From Coprinus comatus (Eukaryota > Basidiomycota > Agaricomycetes > Agaricales > Agaricaceae), in the NCBI GenBank assembly GCA_034638255.1, contig JAWPGT010000003.1, positions 248,001 through 312,000 on the forward strand: 64,000 bases of DNA. The letters are read 5' to 3'. Below the pieces are notes generated by a model. That model saw nothing but the letters and a program-made list of their open reading frames with translations, ran no database searches and had not been told where the DNA came from. Positions 12,142-24,201 of this stretch are shown here, one piece after another. The first letter of the stretch is position 1. The number at the start of each line of letters is the position of its first letter. A program made the translations under genes and the position numbers.

Positions 12142-14156
12142 ATGGACCACCTTCGCTTCTCTGAAATAACAAGTCCTACAAGATATACCAACTTACCACA
12201 GAATGACGAACCTCTAGTAGAACATACCCACCATCACCAAAGTTCGAGTGAAATACACCTTGCAACAACTCTAGAGAAAAAGCGGCTTTGGTGGCGAAAC
12301 GCAGTCATTAATAGTATCTTCATTCTGTCATGGTGAGTCTTACCGAGTTCTATGATAAGTCATATACTTTCAAGTTACACTGATTGCCGCAATAGGTTCA
12401 TGTTTGCTACTATCCTTTCAGTATACAATAAATGGATGTTTTCTCCTGAACGCTATGGATTCCCAGCACCACTCTTCGTTACTAGCTTACACATGATGGT
12501 GCAATTTATGCTTGCCGCGGTCCTACGTTTTGTGTGGCCAAATCATTTTCGTCCGGCACGAGTACCCACACGTGAAGACTATGGGTGAGTCCATGCTTTA
12601 TTTCAGCGACAGACAGAAGACAGGTGCATGTGCAATCTGTACCTGGACTGCGGCTATTGGGTTCCTGGCTGCGGTGTGCCACTATGTCGTATAAAACATA
12701 CGGGTATTACCTTAACAGTGGGATGGTTAGAAGTGGCATCTATATACTGACGGCATTACTATATCATTTCTTCGATGACATATGTACCGTCGGCGGTGAT
12801 ACATATCCAAAGTCTCTCTGTCCTAACTGTCTCCACACTTTGCGAAATTAGATGACATTTTACTGATTTCAACTTTTGCAGGAAAAAGGCGGTTCCAACG
12901 GCTGTTGCCACAAGTTTAGACATTGGTTTATCAAATCTTTCCCTCAAGACTATTACGCTTTCGTTCTACAGTATGTTTTTCGGTTAAGACCGACGCTAAT
13001 AATGTGAGATTGACAGGATGTTATCAATTTAGCTATGTGCAAGTCATCTTCTCTAATATTTGTACTGCTATTCGCATTTCTTTTTGGTTTGGAAGTATTC
13101 TCCTGGAGACTAGTGGCCGTCATATCCTTGATCTTCTCCGGTGTTCTGCTAATGGTTGCGACTGAAACACACTTTGTCCTTGACGGTTTCCTCCTGGTGA
13201 TCACTGCTAGTGCCATGGGAGGCTTGCGCTGGAGTCTGACCCAAACACTACTGAAAAATAAGAAAATGGGACTGGATAACCCGGCGGCAACGATATACTG
13301 GCTGGCTCCTGTCATGGGACTTTGTCTGGCCATTGTCAGCGCCATCATTGAAAGCTGGCGGACCCTGTTTCAGACGCAGTACTTCTCGGCCTTTGCAAAA
13401 ATAGTCGAAACATCTTTTTTCTTGGGCGCACCAGGGGTCGTTGCTTTTTGCATGGTCTTGAGCGAATTCTAGTACGTGCTCGGCCATTTGTATGGGTGTT
13501 AATATTAATTCATATCTTGTAGCATCATCCAACGCACTGGCGTTGTTCCGATGTCAATAGCCGGTATTGCCAAGGAGGTGACCACTATATCGATTTCAGC
13601 CTGGTTCTTTGGAGACGAGTTGTCTCCACTGAACATTGTGGGTGTTGCGATCACCGTGTGTGGTGAGTAGTTCTCTGAAATTAACGCGAGGCTGTTTGTG
13701 AAACGCAAGAACTAGGTATTGGACTATTCACATTCCATAAATATCGCAAATCTATGGAATCAAACGTTCCGCTAGATGCCCACGGTAACCCAGTTACGGG
13801 TGATGACGACGTTGATTTCTCCGAAGGGGAGAGGATGGGGAGTTATTCCGAAGAACGCGTCGGACTGACGTCCGCCAGGCAGGATCAAGATGAAATTGGT
13901 GAGGTGAGTATTGAATATAATTGGAATAGATACAGCTGTATGACGTAATGCATGGTAGAGGGAGAGTAGGAGTGAAGTGTTATTCACAGCTGATGGAGAC
14001 GAGGATGCCGACGAACTACGGAGCCTTCGATCGTCTAAATTCAGATGGACGGTCAGGGACGGCGAAGCATCGGGAAGTGGAAGGAGGGCAGAGGAGGCGA
14101 GCGCCCTGGTTGCACGCGAGTCGATGGAGCTTGAAAGAATATGGACGAAAGATTAA
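12142..14156 (+). CDS. TPT-family triose-phosphate/nucleotide-sugar transporter-like membrane protein
   Basis: Multi-exon drug/metabolite transporter superfamily protein. The start is at 12142 (MDHLRFSEITSPTRYTNLPQ). Membrane helices include FMFATILSVYNKWMF, LFVTSLHMMVQFMLAAVLRF, SSLIFVLLFAFLFGLEVFSW and NPAATIYWLAPVMGLCLAIV. The TPT hallmark LDIGLSNLSLKTITLSFYTM is formed across an intron, as is the late helix motif YIIQRTGVVPMSIAGIAKEV. The C-terminal cytosolic tail is acidic and charged, ending ESMELERIWTKD. The tail join at GEV/RES is supported by a long open frame in phase. Relatives such as yeast Ymd8 sit in Golgi or ER membranes and exchange nucleotide sugars or sugar phosphates; the substrate here is unknown. 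The intron at 12585-12881 is 297 bases, several times longer than the others. Confidence 0.87.
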
Positions 14157-14580
14157 AGAGATTATGTTTAGTAGATCACATTGACACGATCAGTTGTACT
14201 GACCTAGAGTGTTGCCAAGGGCTGTTTGGTGGGCTGGACACCGCGGCGAACAGGGCCACGTGAGAGCAGTAAACCAGGCCGAACAAGGCCAGAGTAGGTG
14301 TTGAGCATGGGAAAATAGGACTCATGTGGGCTGATGGGAACGTAAGGGCACCCACGCGAATCGAATCAGTTGTAAGCGACAGTATTCTGAAACGGGTGAA
14401 CGAGCCGGACGGTTTGAACTGTGTGAAGTTTGGAGATCGGATCTACTAATGATAGAAAAACATTGGCTGTGTTTTCAGAGGTCATGATTTTCGTTACACC
14501 GTGACTTACTTCATTCGTCCACAGGTATATAGCTCACCATCCCAATACCACATCTGATTCCTATTTCTGTTCACCTCCCG
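14157..14580. other. Intergenic gap, probable promoter of the Zn2Cys6 gene
   Basis: About 420 bases. No coding pattern. Pyrimidine-rich sequence (14540-14580) precedes the ATG at 14581, as is usual for fungal transcription start regions. Confidence 0.45.
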
Positions 14581-16028
14581 ATGGAAGACACTTTTCAATT
14601 CATTATAGAGTCCCCCCAGCACAACACAGGCCATAAGAAACGTCCCCGTCTAGTCACATCTTGCGATAACTGGTCCGTCTCCTTCTCATTTCTTGTCCAA
14701 TCCACTCAACCCGCCCCTCTAGTCGCCTCAAAAAGATCAAGTGTCTCCAGCCCTCTCCAGAAACAAAGTGTGAGGCCTGCAAGGCTGCAAAGATCCCTTG
14801 CCGATTCAAGGACAGAGAGAGATATTTCGCAGAACGGAGTCGGGCCATCGCCGGGCCCAATACTGCACAAACCTATGCTCTAGACCAGAGGTGAGCATGA
14901 TCCTACTTCCTCTTGATCTGTCTCTTGCTCATCAGTCCAGGGCGGATCCCCGTGGTTCTCTCGATGCCTTCTCTGTCCACTCTGGCTCTTCCAGTCCATC
15001 TTTATCTTCAGCACATTCACATAACCGTTCCCATTCCCATTCCCCAAAGGAAGCTAGTGGTCTGGTCTCCCCAGACGGTGACCCAAATGGTCGTTATGCC
15101 CCGTACAATGCAGACTCTCGACGGCAGTCAGAGTACTCCAGGTCTGCATCCATGTACCTGCCCTCGTCGTTTTCCGTTGACCCGACGTATAGAAACCCTG
15201 CATCTCCTTCCGTGTCATCCTACCACTCAAGAAATGGTTCAATGGGCGGCGGATACAATAACAATATCGTCGGTCCTGGCTCTGTAGAGATCCTTCGGCA
15301 AATACACAATACATATCCACAGGCTGTTGACTCGAGATATATACAACTATTCGACCCAGAACACCCCCAGCGACCTCATCCCACTCTCATGCCACACTTC
15401 ATCCAAGCGTTTTTTAACCAATACGGAGAATTTAACTTTATTACTTATGAAGAGACGCTCGGGCGATTGTGGGAGCAAAGGCTGTCTCCTCTTCTGTCGA
15501 GTTGCATCGCAGCGATGGCCGCAAGGTATGTCATCAGTAGCGTATGACGACGCTTACTCACTAACAATTTAGGTATACCAATATCCCTGAACTCCTTGTA
15601 CGAGGACTTCATGATGTTACCGAGACTTACGCAGATAATGCCAAGGTACGAGGCGAATATTTGAACATCCCCGTTTGTTAACCGATGTACTGACGTTTCG
15701 TTTAACTTTATTAGACCATATTGAACTCTGTCGCCCACATGCCCAGTCTAGATACATTACATGCGATTATGCTGTTGACCTGGTCAGAATACAAGAACGA
15801 TCGGATACCCAGTGAGTTTTCAGAGCACTGCTCGCAAGGGACAAATTTCTCATATTTCGAATAGGCTTCCGACATTATTGCCAAATGGCGTTGAGGATGG
15901 CAATGGACCTAGGAATCACAGAACAAGATCCACCGAGTCATTTGCCCGAAAACGAACGCAATCGCCGCCGTGCTACCTACAGCAGTATATTCCAGCTCCA
16001 TCTCCTCTCACAACAAAGCAGTAGATAA
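14581..16028 (+). CDS. Zn2Cys6 fungal transcription factor, apparently shortened
   Basis: The start is MEDTFQFIIESPQHNTGHKK. An intron right after the Asn codon of CDN restores a complete binuclear zinc cluster: CDNCRLKKIKC, then CEACKAAKIPC, spacing C-x2-C-x6-C-x8-C-x2-C-x6-C. A Ser/His-rich linker (about 14.95-15.25 kb) follows, with SGSSSPSLSSAHSHNRSHSH. Then comes the start of a fungal-specific transcription factor domain: VEILRQIHNTYPQAVDSRYI, PHFIQAFFNQYGEFNFITYE, LLSSCIAAMAARYTNIPELL, and HYCQMALRMAMDLGITEQD. The frame stops at 16026-16028 just after RRRATYSSIFQLHLLSQQSS. In relatives the domain continues for well over 100 residues past this point. The DNA-binding part looks functional. 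The early end may be a real short isoform, a truncation, or a missed intron; I could not find a continuation. Confidence 0.82.
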
Positions 16029-16913
16029 AATCTAACTAATTGTCTCCACCGGACCTTTCTGGCCTGTTGTTATTTTCACATGGTAATCCAGACCGCAGCG
16101 CGAGTCCTGGGTTTACAAATTATATGTTTCTGTTTTTACATTGGATTAGTATCAGTATAATTTATGTCTTCGTAATATAGTTTATTAATGTTGTCATTTG
16201 GCCGAGTCATTTATAGCAAGTTCTGCCATTCCCGGCGAAAAAGAACCGCCGACTGCTGGAGAAACGGTCCTTAGGTAAACGATCAGAGTGCTTAGTGATA
16301 GTAATAGTTGAACAGAAATGCATTCTTCTGTCAATCTTTTTGCGTATCCCGAACGCAGCGGGTGGAATCTTTCGATTGATGGATGTGGATAGAAAGAGTT
16401 AGAGATCAAGGAACCCAAAGGATGGATCTATAATTACAGTACGCCATATCCACGTCTACAGAAGGAAGTGGGACATGGGAATGACATCAAACAATCTGGC
16501 AAGATCTGCAAAATTGTTACAAACTGCAACGATGAACGTAGTGACTGATGGCTCCAATCTGTGACGACACTATTCTTCCCAGGTCCAACTACTTAACTCT
16601 CCCGGCTCGGAGAAAATGCCTGTAAATAGCCCGGGCACGATGAAACGCCAGGGGCTGGTCAACCCCCTCTGGAAATCCCACGACCCCCCTTGCTTGGCGG
16701 AGTATGAATATTCCTGCCAGAAGCCATATGGACCTGTCAATTGTTGCCATCAGCCATCAACGAGTATTGATGGTCACAGATGGTCACACAAATTGGTTCC
16801 TGTTCACTTGTCCATCTCTTGACACAACACACGGCTCCGCTGTATGTACGCTGAGAGCATGATATCCAAGCTGTGTTCTCCCCACACACCCTACTAGCTC
16901 ATCGTGCCCCTTG
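16029..16913. other. Intergenic gap
   Basis: About 885 bases. I searched all frames for continuation of the truncated transcription factor and found none. No other gene was recognised. Confidence 0.45.
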
Positions 16914-18910
16914 ATGCATCCAGGTTACCACATCCAGTCCTTTCTGCGCATAGCATCCATATCCGTAGCCCTCTACGAGTGAGCATCTAACGATCGAATA
17001 TTTCTCTCCATCTCCCAGCTGATTGCAATTGCCATTCCTAGTTATCTCGAAACATTTCCTACTACCTGGAGATTTTATCATGAGCAGCTTAGTCTGGGTC
17101 GACTTACGTATGTGCTTTACTTGTTCTCCAAAATCCAGTAGTAGAGTCACTTCACCTAACCCGGGTGTCTTGCTAGCATGTCCTGTGCCCTCTTTATGTC
17201 TCTTCGGTATAGTTTGCATTGTTGGCTGGAATGCGTTTGGCTGTCTGAGTCTTGCTTTGTGTAGAATTTCTAGCATTGTGGTGCTATGTTTGAGCAGCGT
17301 AAGGATACGCTCTATATTCAGCTTTTAAACATCATCTCATCTAATTACAGTTCGGCTTCTTCTATGATGGGTTCGATGAGGCCCTATGTTCGCGCTTCTT
17401 CCTTCTGCCCCCGATATTCAAAGGTAAAGGGAACATATGTTTACTTCTTCTCTTGTAGGTGCTGATTATGCTTCATACCAAAGTTGTTCAAATCATGGTC
17501 TCACAAGCTATTCTTGGAGTCAGGTTAGATCATACATCACCTCTGTACTTGAATGTTATTTACCATAACTATAGGGTGTACAATCTATCTCAACGTTCGA
17601 GACCACTTCTTTATGTGGGTTTGTTCATGTACCTAGCAACAAATTCGGTATGTACCATACTTTACCTCTTTTCAGCTTGCATTCATCCATATTAGCTACA
17701 ATGGGTGACCACGTTGATACACCGAGAACGTGAGTCTCTTCTTTCAGAACTGGCAACAACCCATTTAACATAGAAACGATAGCCGACCTCGGAAACAAGT
17801 TTGTGAGTATCTCTTGACAGCTTTCGGTATTCAAACTTATTCCAACTATGCCTCTTTTAGTCAAAGTACGCCTTGTTCTAAAGTAATGATCATCTCACAT
17901 GAACCAACACAATGAATAGTTGCCGAGCCTTCAGCAGACATGGTGAATTGGGAGCCTGGATTTTTTATGCCATCGCGATGGCATATGATATCATCATGAC
18001 TTTGACTTCAATTGTCTATCTCATAAAATATAAGTTGATGTCATCGACTGGTTCAATGTACGTGGAATTTTTATGCTTATTTTTCGACGCCCCGTTCTAA
18101 ATTGTTCCATAGGATGGGCAGATTAGTGAACATGTGGGTCAATTCATCAATAATCTAACGTCACAAGATATTTATAACGTACTCCAGGATGCTTTACGAC
18201 GGCCTTGGCTATCTTGTTGCGCTAACAGGTTCGTACGTTCGGGCCATAACTTCCGGCTGCTTGCTTACCGGCGTGATGGCTCTACAGCAATTAATGTTCT
18301 GAATCTATTGTTGTACAAGACCTCTCAGGAAACTCAGGTAAGCCCTGTTGCTATCCTGGCGGTGATGAGCATGTTCTTAAGCTGTATCCTCCAACAGAGT
18401 GCTGCGTGGGTCTGATCCTTTTATTAGTCGTTGTTGCGTACTCACCGGACTATTAGGGCATCGCTTGGCTACTGTATAACCTGGATCATGTCCCAGAGGC
18501 TATTGATACATTTACATGGTTCGAGAGCTCTTTTCCGCCCTTATGCTGTGCGCAGAATTAACCTCACTCCAATAGATGCTTCCAGAGAACGTCGTATGGA
18601 AAGTGAAGATGCAGAGTTTACCGTTAGCCAGGATGTTCTATCACCACGTGCTGTTAGTGAAATGGTTCGGGGCCCGTTGGTTCACAAACCACAATCGCGG
18701 TACGAGTACCAACACCAGCTTCCTCGTCCTCATGCAGATCCAGATGTAGAAAGAACATTTCATCATGATATGTCTTCTGAGGATTTTAATGTACATGTTC
18801 GGGTTGAACGGACTATGAAAGTCGAAAGACAGTCCAGAACACTTCAGCTAGAAGACTATACAAGACGGGCGAGACGCTTCGTGGTGCGGAACGTTCAAAC
18901 TCGACATTAG
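16914..18910 (+). CDS. Agaricomycete multi-pass (about 7TM) membrane protein, DUF6533/6534-like
   Basis: I see a chain of short exons for a polytopic membrane protein of the large, uncharacterised agaricomycete family with a DUF6533-like N-terminus. The probable start at 16914 gives MHPGYHIQSFLRIASISVAL, and an intron joins ALYD to YLETFPTTWRFYHEQL, the family's YDYL motif. Later exons give FGFFYDGFDEALCSRFFLLP, VVQIMVSQAILGVRVYNLSQ, LQWVTTLIHRE, ELGAWIFYAIAMAYDIIMTL, MLYDGLGYLVALTAINVLNL, and ASLGYCITWIMSQRLLIHLH. A long hydrophilic tail ends FVVRNVQTRH. Exon borders near 17.1-17.3 kb and 17.75-17.9 kb are uncertain. The overall layout resembles a receptor, but no ligand or G-protein partner is known for this family. 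Function unknown. Confidence 0.65.
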
Positions 18911-19801
18911 TCTTAAATTGCCGTCCGGTTTTACTATGTATGTTGTATGTACTTATGTGTATAATTTATTGTATGGTAAGGACCCTTCTTTGAGGATCTC
19001 TATTTATTTTACAAAATTTATAAATCTTTTAAAAAGATTTTTCAAGCACAATTCTATAGCTACAATCATCAGATATTTGCTGTTTGTTGCCGTTTCGGCC
19101 GCCCACAATGCAAGGTAACTTGATATAGGTGTCCTTAATATTCTCGATCTTCTTATTAGGTCCCCTCTCTTCTTTGATGACTTTATGAGGCTTGGCCTCA
19201 CTTTGTAATGACAGATGTTTGGCATCTAAATGAGCGTGTCTAGTGGATACGTACATATTCCCCCTTGCCTTCTGATATGTACCATTCATTATGTGTATAG
19301 CATTGGATTGTAAGAGATTGTAAGTATCTGCCCTCGATCAAATTTGCAAACAAAAACAATGATTTCATACATCTCCTTTAGGAAGACCATACTACGTATC
19401 AATTGTTACAAGTTACAATTGTGTTACAACGATAAGTTACAGGATTGTGTTTTAAGCTGAGGAGTAAGGGGGTAAGTGGTGACGCGGTATGAAGCATTAC
19501 CGGTGTCAATGGTGAAGGTGGTCAATGAAACAAAATTTCGGTTTTCTTTCTCCCTCACTCCCTTTCCCGTTCCCTACTACTAATCGTCGAGAAATCAAGG
19601 CAGGTCCTTACTCGACGCTCATCTTCGCTGGTCGTTGGAATTCTAAGGCTGGTCCTTTTCGAATTTGCGATTTCTTCTACTTTTGTGCTCCCAAGTGTAC
19701 TGGTTACACGAACAAGGACAACTTTCTTTATTAACGAAAACCGACAACGTATAACATATCCGCTTGCTCGTTGAAAAAAAATTACGTGGGCTTGTAGTTC
19801 A
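18911..19801. other. Intergenic gap
   Basis: About 890 bases, AT-rich. Open frames on both strands lack motifs. CT-rich sequence at 19540-19590 may belong to the promoter of the GPCR gene. Confidence 0.45.
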
Positions 19802-22290
19802 ATGTCAGTATCACATCGAACTTTGTCAAATGGGATAGAAATCATCATCAAGAGGCAATATACACCACAAGAATCTTCTGGAGTTATCGTAAGTTTTCAC
19901 CTTTGAAAACCCCCTTCCCATCCCACTTGGAAAGCATATACCTTAAACTCAACCAAAAATCTAAATACTAAAATGTCAATTCTAACTTCTTTTATCTAAC
20001 CTTGCATTGTAGGTCCTCGTTGTGACTTCTTTTATATCCCTATCAGCGGTAGTATTGCTGTTGTGCGCTATTGCAGTGGGTCTCTTTTTACTCAAGCCCT
20101 AATGAAATATAACGTTATCATGAACGTGTTCTAACGTCTCTGACCTTGATTATAGGTATCCGCATTCAAAGCGAAAGGAACATTTAACAAACATATATTT
20201 CTACGGACCCATGTCGCAGGATATTTCTTCTCTTTGATGGTTTGCTATATTTTACAAGGTACGTTCCTTGTGTTCTTTGGTGTTCTCGTGCTAGTACTAG
20301 CACGGTACTACGTCAAACACAACTAAAACTTCTCGACTTCTCTTCTTCATCTCCCGATTTCGTGATTTTTCCTACTTTTAAAAAAAATCATCACGAGTTC
20401 AGACTCTTCGACAGTTCTGATGTGCCAATTATGATGCTTATGATTATGCTTTTTTTCTTTCTGAAAATAGATATAGCATCTATCATGAATACAAGGTGGA
20501 TTCATAGAGGTGGATTAGAAGCCGGAGGGTTCTGTACTTCTCAAGGTGAGCCTTCTTTCGGATTTAGAAGTTCATTTGTTAATTTTGTACTTCGATTTTT
20601 TAACGTTAACCGTCTTAATATTCAATTATCTCACATAGGTGCTCTTAAACATTTCTCTGATGTAGGAATGGCACTCTGGACATTGGTTAGTAGTACTTTC
20701 TATCTATCTATCACCGTTGTTTTATTTCGTCATGAGCATGAGAGAGCCCTAAAAATGACCGTAGGTCATTTGGTCTCATCGGCAATTGAACGACGCCCCA
20801 AACAAAGTACCCGACCCAACTAATGTCATTTGCATTTTTTTTTAAGGTTGTAGCTGTACACAGCTTTTGTTTACTATTCTGGGAGATGGAAGGCTTAAGC
20901 GTATTCAATCTTTGGGCAACTTTAGTAGGTGGTTGGTTCGCTATTGGTGCCATAGTTATTTCTGGGCCTGCTATACTTGATCTTGGGAAAATGGGACCAT
21001 ATTGTAAGTTTATCATATCTCTTCGGGTTTCTCTAGCTCACGAAAAGTTTTGGGGATATCAAACAATCTTTTTTTGTGAACCAAGATAGTATCTCAGGTT
21101 ACTGGTGTTGGATTTCCCCACAATACAAAACTCAACAAATTGTGTATGTGTTTATATTTATACAGATACAGTAAACGTCTTGGGGAAGGAAATACTGATT
21201 GATGTGTTTTTTCCCTCATAGACTTGGCTGGTTGATGGTGAGCGGAATTCCCGTTTCACCGGGGTAATTTCCATCCCGAAATTAATTCTGGAATTCCTTT
21301 TTCGTTCATTTTTTTCATCACAGTTACTCTTCGCTGCGGTGTTTAGCTTAATTCTATATCCATTAATATTTCTCCGATTGAGAGGAAATATCATAAAGAG
21401 TGGGTGGCGTATCAAATTTACAAGTACAAGAACTGCGGAGGAGGATATTAAGAAATGGCGTGGTTTGACAACTGATCATTCTATTCGAGTTGCCAAACAA
21501 ATGTTATTGTGAGTAAAACGTTCGAAATGAACCCATTTCTCAGGGGCGTTGACATAACTTTTTTGTTATTACTCCAGATATCCAGTAAGTCGGGAATTGA
21601 GGATGATTGAGCACCAGCTTGTCATTTGTTGTCATTGCCCTTCAACAAGAGAATGTCACTTATTAACCAAAATGAACAGGTCACCTATACGCTATTGATA
21701 TTACCTATTGTGATTTCTCGCCTTTCTGAGAGCTCTCATAAAAGGGTCACGTTGGGTGGAATGATATTCAGGTCGGTCTGTCAATGACTTATTGATGGTG
21801 GATGAATTGTATGAAGTAGCTCATCAATTGTTGATTTAACAGTGACACCGTCTACCAATTATCTGGATTGGTCACTGCTGTGTTACTAATCGCAACAAGA
21901 CCAGTTCTTTCAAGTGATACTATTCTATTCAAAGGATGGAACATATCTTGGCCATTCGAACGAGGAGGAGGAGGAGACTCGGAATCAGAATCTGAAGTGT
22001 CATCTTCTAATACTAATACTAATTCTATTCTTCGGCATCATATTAATGCAACTCCACCACCGCAGTATCCTACACTCAATATCACCAAGTCCAACAAATC
22101 CTTATCCATCAAATCTGGACCTTCATGGACGCAACGGGAAATCAAACAACCACCAGAAATCATCATTAGAGACAGCATCGGAAGTATATATAGCATCTAT
22201 GACGAACATCCAAATCACGAATTCGAACCGCCGCAGCCGCACTCATCACAATGGAGCCCTGACACTCCACCTAAATCGGGGAAGAGATGA
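19802..22290 (+). CDS. G protein-coupled receptor-like protein (Git3/cAMP-receptor type)
   Basis: Starts MSVSHRTLSNGIEIIIKRQY. About ten exons give seven hydrophobic helices: VLVVTSFISLSAVVLLLCAI, THVAGYFFSLMVCYILQDIA, FSDVGMALWTLVVAVHSFCL, LWATLVGGWFAIGAIVISGP, LLFAAVFSLILYPLIFLRLR, MLLYPVTYTLLILPIVISRL and VYQLSGLVTAVLLIATRPVL. The extracellular loop before helix 5 has the typical GYWCWISPQY. Between helices 5 and 6 is a basic loop (GNIIKSGWRIKFTSTRTAEE). The C-tail is long, with Ser/Glu and Asn/Thr runs near 21.97-22.03 kb, and ends PDTPPKSGKR. The layout matches fungal receptors related to Git3 and Dictyostelium cAMP receptors, which sense nutrients at the plasma membrane. The ligand is unknown. 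The first long intron (about 20260-20470) is 210 bases. Confidence 0.85.
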
Positions 22291-22749
22291 AAGTTGTCAT
22301 GGGGCGGGGAGGGATGGATATGGAAATGAACGGATAAGGAGATAGAGTTTTCATTGACAGATATGTACTTGAAAAAGGGGGAGAGAAGGGGTCAAGAGGC
22401 ACAACAAGAAGCCCATCTTTTTTGTTGTATTGATTTGAATACAACTTCTTTTACACTTTCCATGTGCTTTGCTCCATATAAATCGATTTGTGCTTACTTG
22501 CCTGGGTTTCAATAGGTTCCAATATCCGTTTACCCGATCAGGGTTCTTTGTTGTGTGTTGAGTTTTTCACCCGTTAAGTCAACTTGAAGAGAAATCCATC
22601 ATCCTTGATACTTCTTTTGTGATAGTACAGCCTCTTTACATCAATAACTCTCTAGTCAGAATGGAAGAAAATATAGTAGTCATGGAGAGTTGGGGAATAT
22701 AAATATTCCATAGGGTCCGAAGCCGAATCAAGTTAATAGAAGATGTATG
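22291..22749. other. Convergent intergenic region
   Basis: About 460 bases between two convergent genes; it should hold both 3' untranslated regions. Nothing else was seen. Confidence 0.5.
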
Positions 22750-24015
22750 TTAAAAGTCCCAAGGCAACTTCCCAGAAAACAATGTCGTATACTGTCCATT
22801 TACAGCAATAGGACACCAATCCAGTAATCCGCTTAGATCTGGAGCACCTAAATAGTATGAATGGAACCGACGGAATGGGTTTCGTTTTCGACGTTTGTCA
22901 AGTAATCCTTCATGGCAACCGTATGTATCCTTGGAATATGGTTTATATCCATTTGTGAGCTATGAAGAGATATGGTGATATGGTGGGATTAGAGGTTTGT
23001 TTTTCGGTTAATTCATGGTTTGTCTTTTAAGTTTTTTTGTGGTTTATTTGAACAAGTGGTTGAAACTTACCTCACCCTCTTTTGCAACTCGTACATGCTC
23101 AATATCATCAGGGTCAACTCCAATGTAATTAAATTTATCTTCATGCCATCGAATTGCTATTCGATGTAGTTTTTCAAACCGAGCTCTTTTGAACTCGTAT
23201 CCCACAACTGTTATATGTTCAGGATATCGTCCGGTATATTCTTTGAAGCGAGCGATTGAGAATAACAAGTTTTGGTATGAGTCTAGAGCATGATCTTCAG
23301 TTGTTAAGCGTTCAGAAATATCAACTATCCGAGGAGATGATGAGTTTGACTTGAGTTCTTCGGTTGTTAACGACAACAATGCTAAGCGCAAATAAGACTG
23401 AGCCTCGGTCATTGAAGATTGTGGTCTAGTCTGTCCCCTGAAATCCAGAAACACAAAGGGTTTCAGATGTCAAAAGGATCACCTAAGAAATAGTATTCGT
23501 ACCCGCTGAATACAACCAAAGCCAGTTTGTCATCTTGTGCCACTTCCAGCCTATGATTATAATTCTCAACACGACAATATTGCTAAGGAGAACCAATATA
23601 TACATACATACCCTTGTTTAATATGTTGAAATAATGCCTCTAATCTTGGTTTTCCTTTCTGATAGGGTTCCAAAATCCATTCACTATCTTCCAACCTCTT
23701 TTCTGGATCGTGACCAGTCCAAATAGCATGACCTGGAACAATAACGAGATGGTTCAAATCTTCTGAAGGGATTGGACGCGTTAATGTCGCCCACACGGCA
23801 CTTCCGAATGTATTGTTTGATGAAGCATGACAAGTCGTAAACCAGAAGCGGAGATTATGGTAGAAAGAAAATAGTGTAAGAAACGATAGGAGAGCGACGC
23901 CAAGGTTTGTGAACCTGGAGCGGGTCAGAAGAAGACTGAGTAACGTGCGCCTTGGACGAACGTCTACACGGCGGAAGCCTCGGCGCTTGCTTGAGGTGAC
24001 TGGCGAAGGAAGCAT
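22750..24015 (-). CDS. DUF218 domain protein, single N-terminal membrane helix
   Basis: Starts at 24015 with a basic N-terminus (SSKRRGFRRVDVRPRRTLLS), followed by a hydrophobic helix LGVALLSFLTLFSFYHNLRF, so it is probably a type II membrane protein. The DUF218 fold follows: LNHLVIVPGHAIWTGHD, DSEWILEPYQKGKPRLEALF, LALVVFSGGQTRPQ (across an intron), SMTEAQSYLRLAL, ERLTTEDHALDSYQNLLFSI, and HITVVGYEFKRARFEKLHR. The C-terminus after a last intron includes NPFRSFHSYYLGAPDLSGLL and ends SGKLPWDF. This fits the family of S. pombe SPAC57A10.07 (DUF218), whose biochemical role is not established. The gene is convergent with the GPCR gene. Its 3' neighbour on the same strand is the C2H2/Zn2Cys6 factor. 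Confidence 0.85.
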
Positions 24016-24201
24016 TAAAAAGAAATTATGATTTTACCGAGACAAAAAAATCGTCTATCAACGACAATTTACCACGCTATCTAGTCCGATTATTCTGGAC
24101 ACAAAACTACGAGCAAAATGGTAGGTAGTAGGGTTTCAATGTGGGTATAGCAATATATGTTACACATTAAGATAGGAGCAGCGTTCTCAATCAAAATTCT
24201 T

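Noticed and set aside
1..14156. Secondary-metabolite cluster around the P450 and transporter
   Set aside because: The genes between are housekeeping (Med31, UCH37, Mtf2-like), and no core synthase is present.
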